In this document: positions 1 to 10,841 of the stretch, piece after piece | Layout: each line of letters opens with the position of its first letter | How positions within the stretch are numbered: position 1 is the stretch's first letter | Assembly: GCA_029216955.1 (NCBI GenBank) | Contig: JANAVB010009598.1 | Coordinates: 28,026,706-28,090,705, forward strand | Source: Iris pallida | Lineage: Eukaryota > Streptophyta > Magnoliopsida > Asparagales > Iridaceae | Reading direction: 5' to 3' | DNA length: 64,000 nucleotides | Notes under the pieces: model-generated | The model's database searches: none | What the model was told of the DNA's origin: nothing | What the model saw: only the letters and a program-made list of their open reading frames with translations | Made by a program: the position numbers and the translations under genes

Positions 1-700
1 TCCGGTGACCCTCCGGCATCCCCGTGATCCACGGCGATCCACCGGCGCCCCCCTTCCGACCCTCCAGCGACCCACCGGCGCCCCCCAACCTCTTCGCCCC
101 TGCGACCCCAGACACGGCACCTCCCCCTACGGTGCGGCTGCTCCCCCTATGACACGGCTCCTTCTCCATCGATCCCTCCCTCAGGAGTTCCTCCTCCCTT
201 TCTCCCAGCCCGGTAAACCCTAACCCTGACCCGGACACAAGTAGGATACACATGATATATGGATACACACAGGACACATGGGCACCTATTTCCACACAAG
301 ACACAACTCTAACCCTGACACATGGACCCAAACACATGGACACACACACAAGGACCTGGCAACCCCCTGGCATCCCTCTGACCCATGACGATCCACCGGA
401 GCCGCCCATGACCCCCCAGCGACCCCGGCGACCCACCAGCACCCCCCGACCTCTTCGTCCCTGCGACCCCAGACGCGGCTGCACCCCCTACGACACAGCT
501 CATTCTCCAACGATCCCTCCCTCATGTGCTCCTCCTTTCTTCCTCACTGCCCGATAAACCCTGACCCGGACACAAGTAAGACACACATGACACATAGAAA
601 CACGCAGGACACATGGGCACCTATCCCCACACAAGACACAACTCTAACCCTGACACATAGACCCGGACACATGGACACGCACACATGACTTCTATTATGA
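1..700 (+). repeat. 335-bp tandem repeat in CACTA-1 leader
   Basis: Two full units and a partial third are visible; for example, ccggacacaa recurs at 231 and 566. Each unit has a C-rich half (gatccaccgg, cgaccccaga) followed by aaaccctaaccctgaccc and a half rich in acacatgga. The gtaaaccctaaccct at 213 matches a likely splice donor in the CACTA-2 leader (minus strand, near 19487). In the second unit the same place reads ataaaccctgaccc, so the donor GT is lost. I read this as a duplicated first untranslated exon and intron start. Open frames here are compositional and not genes. Confidence 0.7.
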
Positions 701-1834
701 ATTAAAAATATATTTTATATGTAATATATATTGTCTATTTGATTGTCATGGACACATGGACCGGACACATAGATACACATAGGACTTTGATAATGATAAG
801 ATTTAACTGTTATAATTCATTATTGTTCTACAAATCGGGATTAGTTGGCACCTAAGCACTAGGCGCACGTTGCCTGTCCACCAACAGACCGACTATTTTG
901 GTCATTTAGGGTTTATGTAGTCTACTTAAACCAAGAAGTCGAATCAAAATGTTATATAAGATGGCTAACAAGGAGATATGCCTCACTTGCAACATTGGTA
1001 AATTAAGAAAATTGTCCAAGTTATGATAATAGCTGAAAGAAGGATGTCGATGTGTCTTAATTGAATTATAAATTAACTTTGTTGAGTGTCAAGAGTGAGT
1101 GGCCTAGAGTGTATGTTGGTACGAAGATACCAAGTGTCAAGTATTGGTAGAGTCATAGGTATTTAAAATTGTATCCTAGTATCAAGAAACTGTATGTTGG
1201 TACCAAGATACACCTGTGTTTATATTGGACATTCTGAGGTCAAGTGTTCCTTGTGGGCTCACATGGAACACATGATGAAAGAGATATCACTATCTCTTAT
1301 GTCAAGTGTTCGTGTCAGCCCGAAGTCAAGTGTCAGTGTCAGCCCTTCTCTAAAAAAAGTAAATTTATATCTATAAGTCTTTTGAGGCTTTAGAGTTCTA
1401 CAACTTACCAAAAATGAGAAAGACGAAGAACGAAACGAGTAAAAAATAATAAAAAACAAAGAACGAAAAAATCCTACAAAAGAAAATTTTATAATACTTA
1501 GCCTTTTCTACTATTTTTCAAAAATCTTGTAGAACTCTGAAAGCCTTAAAAGGCTTACAGAAGTAAAAAAAATTGAAGAGAATGACTGATATTGAACATG
1601 TGACAACACTTATTTGATAGGGTTTGAAATCGGACTTGTCCCTATGTCTACTAGTTTTCAGATAGTCATGAATTATAAAACAGATACTCATGAATCAGGA
1701 TACTCACATTCACGACTCAGATACTCACGCATCAATTAGAGTTTTTACTTTGATGAACATGTGTATCCATCTTTGCATCCATTTGGACAATATACTCGAA
1801 TAATGTGTATCCACATTCGTAGAATTAGCTTCAA
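701..1834 (+). other. CACTA-1 5' UTR intron remainder, no gene
   Basis: This AT-rich stretch contains no coding signal. The likely splice acceptor is the AG at 1821-1822 (ttcgtag), followed by aattagcttcaa and the ATG at 1835. The equivalent junction in CACTA-2 (minus strand, near 17479) reads tttgcag followed by aattatttccaa and an ATG. The agreement of both junctions supports a 5' UTR intron. Short repeats of caagtgtc and gtatgttggtac occur near 1090-1340. Confidence 0.5.
1374..1557. repeat. Fold-back (MITE-like) inverted repeat in intron
   Basis: An arm of about 30 bases at 1374-1403 (ends gagttctacaa) is repeated inverted at 1527-1557 (begins ttgtagaactc) with a few mismatches. The arms are separated by about 120 bp of A-rich DNA. 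No target duplication could be fixed, so whether this is an inserted MITE or a local inversion is open. Confidence 0.5.
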
Positions 1835-3579
1835 ATGGATATGAATTACTATTTGTGTCATCGTTCGTGGATATACAATCATCATCATGATGACATATGT
1901 GGTGTATGGGATGAATTTATACAGGGGTTAGAACAGTTCATGTAGTTTGCCAAGGCATTCCCTAAGTACATGGATGATACCAAAATTAAGTATCCATGTG
2001 TGAGATATCGCAACTTGAGATATCATCCAGAAGTGGACATGACATATCATTTGTCCTGTAGGGATTTTACGCCGAATTACTATAAATGAACCTCACACGG
2101 AGAACTTGTGGCTTTAGCAGTAGAGCCATAGCCTTATGTGGAACTGTATATGGATGTCCAGGACCACGCTGATTACGATGGCGGGTGGGTGAATATGGTT
2201 TTCGATGCTGCGGGTTCTAATTTCTATCCGAACAATCATGATGCAGCTGAGGAGGCACCGAATGCCTATGCTACAAAGTTCATGGAGTTACTAAAGAATG
2301 TAAGGACTCCATTATATCCTGGCTATGAGGATTATTCACTACTGGAGGTGGTTACAAGACTGTTAGGCATAAAGTTCGATTCTAACATGTCTCAAGAATG
2401 CTACAACCGACTGACGGAGTTGATTATAGATATCTTATCGGCAGGTGCTAAGTTACCTAAAGACTTCTACCGGTCTAAGAAGGTGGTAAGATCTCTCTGG
2501 ATGGGAGACAAAAAAATCGATACATGTCGCAATGGGTGCATATGTACTACAAAGACGACAAGGATAAAGATGATTACAGATTTTGTGGTGTCAATTGCTA
2601 CAAGGCAATTAGTACAGGAAAGTTTGACGATGCAAGGAAGCCGAACGAGTCGATGCACTACTTGCCTTTGACGTCGCAGTTGCAGAGGTTGTTTATGGTA
2701 AAGAAGACTGCCGAAAACATGAGTTGGCACTAGCGAGAACAGATTGAATGAGTATTAGATCACCCATCCGATGGAGAAGCATGGAAGCATTTCGATTGAG
2801 AGTATTCTTATTTTGCTTTGGATCCGCGTAATGTAAGATTGGGTCTCTCCTCCGACGATTTTACCCCATCGAACTTTTGGGCTCCCAATATTCGTATTAG
2901 CCAATAATTATCACTATGCACGACCTACCACCTTGGATGTGCATGAAAACTCTGTATATTTCTTAACCGTCATCATCCCGGGTCCAAATAATCCGAAAAG
3001 GAACATCGATGTGTACTTGTAGCCGTTGATAGATGAGTTGAATCAGCTGTTGGAAGTAGGCGCTAACATTTACGATGTTTCCAAAAAAGCAAAATTTTCA
3101 GATAAGAGCAGCACATATGTGGACCATCAAAGACTTCTGGCTTATGATATGTTATCTGTATGGAGCATTCATGTTCATCTCTCATGTCCGTATTGCATGG
3201 ACCGAACTAAGGCTTTCTGTTTGAAACACGGAGGAAAACTATGCTTCTTTGATTGTCATAGACCACTAATCCCTATGTTTTTATCAATCTTGCCAAATGG
3301 CACCCATGACCTGACCACATTGCTTGAGAAAGGTATAGATTACTGCTGAAAAGGAAGTGGTACCTCCTACTGTTAAGGAGGAAGTGACACCTAAAGCAGA
3401 GATTGATGTTAAAGAGGAAGTGGTCCCTACGTTGTTAAGGAGGAGTGTCACCGGTACTGAGCGACGTCGGAAGTTCCACTTACCCAGCTCCTGTGGGAGT
3501 GGCACCGGATCATGATCACCTATACCCTGCTTATGTGCAGTATCTGAGGGATGGGTATATGCCCTATTATAGAGTGTAA
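1835..3579 (+). pseudogene. TNP2-type CACTA transposase, decayed
   Basis: The product would bind the element termini and catalyse cut-and-paste transposition. From the ATG at 1835 the frame gives a transposase-associated domain closely matching the CACTA-2 protein (shared MVFDAAG, AAEEAPN, RTPLYPG, LEVVTR). It is broken by TAG in the LQFAKAF-equivalent stretch, TGA where CACTA-2 has Trp, and another TAG. After a frameshift near 2520, Transposase_21-type motifs follow: LQRLFMVKKTAENMSWH, then DPRNVRLGLSSDDF near 2820, then IPGP and PLIDELNQLLEVGANIYD near 2970-3075. The rest of the catalytic domain is lost after about 3290. A proline-rich tail ending YLRDGYMPYYRV reaches the stop at 3577. In-frame stops, frameshifts and an internal deletion make it a pseudogene. 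Confidence 0.85.
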
Positions 3580-3870
3580 AGTTATATGATAGGACTTCTG
3601 TCCGAATTTGTCTCTGGTAGACTTATTATTGTATTATTTTTCTGGATTATCTAACCTTGGATGTTTCTGGATATTTATGGTTTATTATCTAGATTTGGAT
3701 GTTTATGGATATTTCTGAAAGTTTCTGGTTTATAATCTAGACTTGGATGTTTTTGGTTTATTATCTAGACTTCTGGCTATGTATTATATTCTTTTCTTTT
3801 TCTTCTTGTAAGATGTACTGTATTTAAATTGTTTCCCTGTAACTTTTATTTTGTTTATCATAAGTCAGGT

Positions 3871-5719
3871 ATGATAGGACAATACGAATCATTTAGTCAT
3901 TCTAGAGGTAGACCTAGAGGATATACCATGTCGTCCATCATTCCTAGGACGAGCAGTTCTCCTTCGGGATATGGTACTGGGTCCTCGTCTTCGAGTACTC
4001 TAGTCTATTGACCACTTCTACCTCCTGCTAGCAGTACTCCTTGGACGACCAGTTCCAGGACTGATACTACTCCTTCGTTCAGCATTCCTACTGCTGACGG
4101 TACCATGGAGAACAAGGAGCAGGCCCCGCCGAATGCACATTCGCCCTCTTTGCTTCAGAGTGATCCTCCGTGTGCTCCTTCGGAGAAGATGAGGGCCGAT
4201 GGGCCTACAAAGTAAGTTAACTTTCTTATGCATGTATAAATATATATTCACTTTATCATGAATACAATTATCTATGTATAAATATCGTCCCTCGCCGGTA
4301 CAGAAAGCAATAGGGCATTTTTGGTAGAACTATGGTGGGGCTTGGATCAACTAATAGGATGCCCGGACGATAGGAATGCATTTTAGTTTGTCCACTTCAA
4401 GGTAGGTAAAGTATATATTTATTTAAATATCAATTATCTTTCATGCATATTAGATAACTTACTATTTTACTTCTTGTAGAGAACATATTTCTACCACCAT
4501 ATCGGGCTGAGCAAATCGAGAAGTAGTTTCCTGTTGTTGCCGCAAAGTTGATCCATAATGTGATTGACGACCAGAAGGCTCGTCATCGCTCCAAAAAACG
4601 GATCCAAAGTTGGATCATACCTGAGCAGTGGCCTGCAATGAGGGCTAGATTCGACGATGCTCGGTACAAGGATTGTTCGAAGAAGGCAAAGGCGGATAGG
4701 ACGAGGACAGAAAAGTGGTGTGGTTGATTCCCATGACAGAACATTTTCGTCGTCTGATATGTATTTTATTGAATATATATTATTTTTAAAAAGTAGGATA
4801 AAATATTTAATTTTAATAAAAACAAAAAATTTTAACAAGTACAGAGGGGTGAGGATGCCAACATGGTGACCGCCTTCCTAGTCACCCATCGGAAGGTGGA
4901 AACCTCATCGATGAGAGGACCACGCAGAACTATCTATGTATTACTTTATGTTTTGTTAAATTTAATATAACTTAAAAAATATGCAAATAGATATCTATAT
5001 AGTTAGTAATAAGTACCTTAGACATTAGAAACTATAACGATTGGATAGTAAAAAAGTATACTTATCGAGATGTGTACTTTTTTCTAGGATGAGTAACTTA
5101 GGTTACGTGAGCGACCAAGTGCTAATGCACCTGCGGAGGGGGCTGGTACTTCCTTGCAGCCCTTTTTTGCTTCGTCGACGGACGAGCTCTGGATGACCGT
5201 CGTTGGTGGTCTTCGGAGGGGTACGTACTACGATACGGGATCCTAATACACCTTTGTTGCGACGAGTCATCCTGGACGCCCTCTACTGGTGTGCGTTCCC
5301 CATAGCCCTCACAAGAGTCGGCCGGAGCCGAGGAGAGCATTGCCCGACAGGTTGTCGAACTGCTTGACAAGATGTTGAAAAGGAATGCGGAGCAGCTCCA
5401 GCTTCAGTCGCAAATGGACAATGCGACGCTCAATGCACTATTTGATACGCTTGAGCATGCCATCATAAAACAGGGCGAGAGGACAGATCATAGCATTTTG
5501 TAGACACAAATGGCCTTCGGCGATCAGCTTTTGAGGCTACAGGATGCGATGGCTCAGAGTAGTACGAGACTGGCATCTGCCTTGGATATATACAACACTA
5601 GACTTGACATATTGGAGAAGACACGTCCTCCGGGTCTGCCGGCATTGACACCGACTCCATCAATTACACTGCCTCCTTCATCATCATCGGTGAAACTTAT
5701 ACAGAAGTATATGTTCTAG
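3871..5719 (+). pseudogene. Second CACTA gene relic (plant transposase_24/TnpA-like)
   Basis: This lies downstream of the transposase on the same strand, the usual place for the TnpA-like partner of CACTA elements. A low-complexity Ser/Thr/Pro start (SSSPSGYGTGSSSSST) is followed by an AT-rich gap that looks intronic. A charged block near 4560-4720 carries WPAMRARFDDARYKD and KKAKADRTRTEKW. Later fragments resemble LVTHRKVE and LIDERTTQNY (4875-4935) and a VVGGLRRGTYYDTGS-like stretch near 5195-5240, as in the plant transposase_24 family. The C-terminal part near 5350-5700 is a likely coiled coil (LLDKMLKRNAEQLQLQSQMD, then LRLQDAMAQSSTRLASALD). Several frameshifts and stops separate these pieces. 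Confidence 0.65.
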
Positions 5720-6189
5720 CTATCCCAGATGCGTAGTGTTGCTCCTCCTCGTGATCAGCTATAGTCCTTCTTTGGATAGTTTGTGTTTGTTTGTTTGTGT
5801 GTTGGCCCATTCTTGGGTCGTATGTATTTATTTCAGACTTTCAGTTATATTATTTGATTGTTGTACTTGATGTGATATGCTGGCTCATTATTGGGTCTTT
5901 ATTGGACAGTATTTGATGTGTAGTATTGAGTGTTCCATTCTTGGGTCTTATGTATTTATATTCTATTCTATTTGTCTAATGTAGTACAAATTTATGTATT
6001 TTATTTTTATGCATTCCCTTTACATGTTATTCCGGTTTTGAGTGTTCCACCAAAGGTTGCGAACCGAGGGAATTCAACGGAGGGTTGCTCCAAGTCTAGT
6101 TTACAAAAAGTATGATTTAATAATTGCAGGAAGATTTTAGACAGAAAACAAACTGCTTTCTTTTTTCTATTTTTTGCAGTTTAATAAAG
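5720..6189 (+). other. CACTA-1 3' noncoding region
   Basis: A T-rich stretch with three imperfect repeats around cattcttgggtc (near 5809, 5891 and 5937). No coding signal is seen. It probably holds the 3' UTR of the second gene. Confidence 0.5.
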
Positions 6190-6695
6190 TTTAGCAACGA
6201 TCAGCGAGTCCAGCAACGAAAGATGACGTCGCTAAACGTGTATCCGAAAGACGTTAGCATCGTCGCTAAACGTCGATATACGTCCCCACCTTGCTGACGT
6301 AGAAAAGTCTTGCTACGTGAGCATTGTTGTAGTGAAACGTCACTAATTTCGTCGCTCAACGTCATTATTTTACCTGACATGGTAGTGATTGCCACATCAG
6401 CATTGGCGTAGCAAAATGTTGCTATATTTGTTGCTAAATCGACAACATGTAGCAACGAAGTCTGATGTCGCTGATTAGCAATGACACATCGGTACGCGTC
6501 GCTAAATCAACGACGTTACTTCGTCGCTGCGTAACATCTCCACAGCGACGAATAGCAACTTTTTTGTGTCTGCGACCATCGATTATGCGACATCAAGAAT
6601 TCGTCGGTAAAAACATCGATAAATCTTTTTAGCAATGTTTTTTTGCATATTAGCGACGTTTATCGGCGTCGCTAATGTGACTTATTTTGGTAGTG
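6190..6695. repeat. CACTA-1 subterminal repeats and right terminal inverted repeat
   Basis: Many copies of tagcgacg, cgtcgcta and close variants in both orientations fill the segment. It ends with attagcgacgtttatcgg, cgtcgctaatgtga and tattttggtagtg. The inverse of this end begins CACTACCAAAATA and matches the CACTA-2 ends closely. Such subterminal arrays are the binding sites of the TnpA-type protein in En/Spm-like elements. Confidence 0.85.
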
Positions 6696-8725
6696 TTTTA
6701 ATTTGAAGAATTATTGATTGAGTTGATTTTATGTGTAGATATCATGCAGAGTTCCTTGCAACGAGTTGAGGCGTAGGCGATAGATCGAATCAGTAGATGA
6801 GTGTGGAAGAGCATGAAGTGCTCGCATAGTTAGCTTAGACGGGATAATTGTGTAACAATGGTAAGCTGTCGAGCCACATCAGCTCGACGAAACATTGGGC
6901 AGATAGGCTTAAGGTGGGCAGGTTCAGACCCTTCTTTCCTACTCCTTCATGCCTAATAAATTGTACCTTGTATGCGTGATATCCTCGAGGTGTCCATAGG
7001 CATGTCTTAAATGAGTATAAAGCCATAGTGTGTATCGAACACTAAGATACAACATTTAACATTGAAAAATTGAGGCGACGTGCATCAAGTGCACGGGTCG
7101 CGATAGGACATTGATGGTAGAACATTAGAAGGTAATATCGAGGCGTGCATTAAGTGCACAACTTAGAAAACATTGAACACTAGGCCTAGAACATTGAATG
7201 ACGACGTCGAGCATGCATCTGTGCACGAAGACTATGTATATGGATTGCATAAGCAAAGTGGACAATTTGTGGCGCAACGCCATGGAACTATCGGAACATT
7301 AAAGAGTATGGTTCACCCACGAAGCATGTAGTTGTGGCACAATTGTACGAAACTGCTATTATGTGAATGACTTGAGAATAGTTTGATGTAAAAGATGTTG
7401 CACATTTTTGCGGATATGTTCGAAACCTACGAGTTGCCGTTCGAGGCATTGTGCATTATTATGGATGTGTTGGGCATAGTGCCGACGAAACTTGAGATAG
7501 AATGATGTTGACGTGAGTTGATATGGTTTATGAGTTGGACTTGAGAATGTGTTTGTGATTGTGATGACTTCTTAACTTTTTACGTATTGCATGGTCAATG
7601 GACTTGGATAACTTATGCATGGGTTTTCTTCTCTCGAATGATTTTATGTCAGGGCACTGGGTCCATTCGTCCTAGGAGGGAACTATGATTGGTATTTGTA
7701 ATACACTTCATTAAGACGGATTGCGACCGACAACTGATGCAATAAGCCACAATACTAGTAAGTTCAGAATCCTTCGAATATGGGGATAGCAACTCGTACG
7801 GGAGCGATCACGTACTTAGGTTGAGATACAGTCCATTATGGATTGATATGACATGACCTTTCAAATAGATAAGGCCGGTGGACTGAGATTAGAATTAGGT
7901 ACAGGCACAGATCCTGCCACCCTTATGATTATGTAAAAGTAGTTGGTTGGTTATGTGAATTGTTATCAATTTGCAGGCTTTGCGATTGGAGACAGAGATG
8001 TGCACGATCACTATGTTCATGAACGGTGACTGCTGGCTCACATTGTCTGTTGCAGGGACACGGTGCTTGACTCATTATGTTTCAAAAGTTATTGAGAATC
8101 GAATACATGTTTTACTGCTGTGAGTTGTACCATAAAACTGATAATAAGGCAATATAGAAAGACAACATAATACGATACATGTTTCATTAAATTACTTAGT
8201 ATTGGTTTAGGCGAGTGGGTCTCATCAGTATGCGACAGGATTAGTACTGATCCTCCACTAGATTGCTTACAGGTTCAGGGAATGGTTTGCTCGTGGTGGA
8301 GATTCGCTTAGACGTGCTGAGACATGGAGTTCCTTAGCGTTTCGAGGCATGCGACCGCACTGGAGCTCGGTATGCAACATGAAGATGTTTCAGTCGAGGG
8401 TCATTGAATGTGCTATAAACGACATGATGTATGGAAAGAAGAAATCCTTTGTGAGCTAGAGAGATCATAAGTGTTGTAAGTCAATTGGCATATTTAGTTG
8501 GGTTATTCATTATCAATAAAGATTTGTTTTATATACTCTTATGTGTCACCACCTTTTTTTCTGCTTATGTTTTAGAATTGAGACGACCATTTTGAGAATC
8601 TGTCATCTTACCTTGCACGAATACAACTCCAAACTTGTGCGACATCGCCCAAAGCGAGGAAGATTGATTCGGGTGAAATCGATGCGAGGACGAGCAATTT
8701 CCCGGGTCAGGACGTGATACCAAAC
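6696..8725 (+). repeat. Degenerate LTR (family F'), host of CACTA-1
   Basis: From about 6717 this matches, with many changes, the fragment at 26050-26740. Shared text includes gtgcagatatc-like, ggcttaaggtgg and gggttcagacccttct, plus a series of gtgca/tgcac dyads near 7080-7230. Farther on, cagggcactgggtcc and cctaggaggga near 7650-7680 resemble the F1 LTR, and the end near 8640-8720 resembles the F1 LTR end (cgcccaaagcgagga against cgcccaagcgagga). I read it as the 3' part of an LTR related to F1. No coding sequence is present. Confidence 0.5.
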
Positions 8726-8736
8726 ATGTTCGAATT

Positions 8737-10519
8737 TGTAGTGCTCCGCTCCGCGAAGGCACTAGATGATCAGAGAAATCGGATTACTGGCTCTGCAGTA
8801 GAAGACGATTAATCGGGTGAGTGGACAAAGACTCATTTTATGATTCGCTTACGCCTAATAAGAATCTGAGTTTTTGAATAAATGTTGTTGCTAATAACAA
8901 GATGGTAAATTATTGAGAATGCTAGTACAAATTATTATGCTTATATCACATGTTGCTATGCTAAGAACAAGAAAAGAGTTAACCTGTATACTGAAAAGAA
9001 GATTATTGCCTGTTAATAAGAAATGATATGATGCCTATCATGCTAAAGTTAGATTATTGTCTGACTGTAACAAATGAACTGTTGCCATGTTAGACCAATG
9101 AGATGTTGCAATGTTAAAGATAAATCTTGTTCTGAATATGACTCTTTCTCGCGTTTAGTAAGAAAAGAGAGATGCATTAAGTGCCCCATAGAGAAAATGG
9201 GTGCCGGTAATTAAGAGCCCCAAAGAGAAAATAGGTGCCAATAATTAAGAGTTGCCTGAAAAAAGATGATACGGCCATCCTTATAGAGAAAAAGAAGAGA
9301 TAAGATGGGAATATGTTTGTTGATCGATCGGTGAATTGTTAACAAGAAGAGTTTAATGGATAGTTGTTGCATCCATAGAGTTGGTCCGGACAACTTATGC
9401 ACAAGATGTATTCTCGCGATCGGTTTCAGGGTACTGGGATCGCTCGGCCTAGGAGGGAAGAGGATACCCTGGGGCTAGACGTCCCCGCGATCAGGTGGGT
9501 GTCAGTCTATTAGTAAGATGGGCTAGAACGTCCTAACCTCTAATAATAAAGATAACCATGGACCATCATGTAGATAGACATGGATTGGTGAAGAGCTAAA
9601 CCCTGAGCCAAAGCTGCTAGTATGTGTGCATATCAGTGCATAGCTGACACGGAGAGTCACAACTGCTGGTACGTGCACGTACTAGTGCAGAGCTGAGCCT
9701 TGAGTCACAGTTGCCAATCGGATTGCATGAGTCTGTAACTGTTTTGCTAAGAGCTATCAATGCAGAGACGAATAGGAGAAATGCTGGTTATATTATGTTT
9801 ATGCTAATCCTCATCGTGCATGAAATGAATAGTCCCTTGTATGCTTGAAATGAAAGAAATAATATATTAGCTTTTTAAAGTGTTTTCAAAAGGTGTAAAC
9901 TAACTCTGTACTGCATGAAATGAACATAGGTAAAAGTAGCAAGATCACATCATAAGAAATATTTTTTGACTAAATAAATTAGTGATCGTTTCAGACAAAT
10001 ATAGCCTTTGTTCACAATCACCAGTATGTTGATATACTGACCCATCATCAGTCTGCAAGCAGTGCAAGATGAATCGAGAAGGATAGTCCGAAGCGATAGC
10101 CCGAACCTCATCCTCAGGAGCCAAAAATCAGAAGAGATGTCAAGAGAAGGACATCTGTTGCAAAGAGTTGGTTTTGGTATATAAAGGGATGTAATGTATG
10201 GAACGGGATCATTATAATCTGTAATATTTCTGAGAGAATGTAAGTATTGTATCAGAGAGAATTGAGAGCTTGTAATATGTTTCAAAGATATCAATAAAAA
10301 GATTTGTTTCTGCTACCTTGTGTTCAATTATATTCTATAATATATCCGTTGCTACTTCAAATATTTGTATTATGTTCCGCTGCGTTATTGTCAATCTTAT
10401 CTATTTGTCCTTGTGCAAGCACAATTTAGGCTTGCACGACATCACGCCCAAGCGAGGACGAACGGTCTCACAGAGTTTAAAGCAAGGACGAAAGGACACT
10501 GCGGGATCGGGGCATGACA
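8737..10519 (+). repeat. F1 5' LTR
   Basis: It starts TGTAGTGCTCCGCTCCGCG and ends GGGGCATGACA. Relative to the 3' LTR it lacks about 262 bp at 9810/9811 (counterpart 11887-12148). A perfect dyad, GTGCAAGC and GCTTGCAC, lies at 10413-10437 near the LTR end and is kept in the other LTR. Confidence 0.88.
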
Positions 10520-10522
10520 TAA

Positions 10523-10536
10523 TGGTATTAGAGCCA
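10523..10536 (+). other. F1 primer-binding site, initiator tRNA-Met type
   Basis: TGGTATTAGAGCCA begins three bases after the LTR end. It differs at one base from the standard plant TGGTATCAGAGC site that pairs with initiator tRNA-Met. Confidence 0.8.
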
Positions 10537-10810
10537 CACGATCCTCTGGCCAATTGATTCGATTGAATTCGAAGATGTTCTCCTGATTATAATTTCCTTG
10601 CCTACTCGGTATTAATAATGAGATGAAAGTTCCATACAATAAGTTCGTAAATATTTTTATGATGCTGACATATGTTTTATTGATTAAGATTGAGATGTTT
10701 TAATAAAACAAGAGTTTTGATATGATCTGAAATAGAATTTTATGGATTGAGGATGGCGAAGGATGAGGACTTTCAATGATATGGATATCGTAAGTTTGTC
10801 CTTAAGTTTC

Positions 10811-10841
10811 GAGGAAGAAACTTTTTCTCGGTGGGTAATTA
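10811..10841 (+). other. F1 polypurine tract region
   Basis: GAGGAAGAAACTTTTTCTCG followed by GTGGG directly precedes the 3' LTR. This follows the plant Ty3/gypsy pattern of a gaggacgaaa-like block and a G-rich run before the LTR. Confidence 0.7.

Larger units (their letters stand above)
1..6695 (+). mobile_element. CACTA (En/Spm) DNA transposon, CACTA-1, left end outside window
   Basis: The element reads left to right: GC-rich leader, intron, decayed TNP2-type transposase (1835-3579), decayed second gene (from 3871), 3' noncoding DNA, subterminal repeats and a right terminus. The terminus reads ATTTTGGTAGTG on the plus strand, so the inverse begins CACTACCAAAAT, the CACTA hallmark. The motif tagcgacg and its inverse recur in the last 500 bases, as expected of CACTA subterminal repeats. 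No matching left terminus exists in the window. The sequence at position 1 already resembles the leader of CACTA-2, so I infer that the left end lies upstream. The three bases after the terminus are ttt, but the partner duplication cannot be seen. Both genes are broken, so the copy is not autonomous. Confidence 0.85.
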
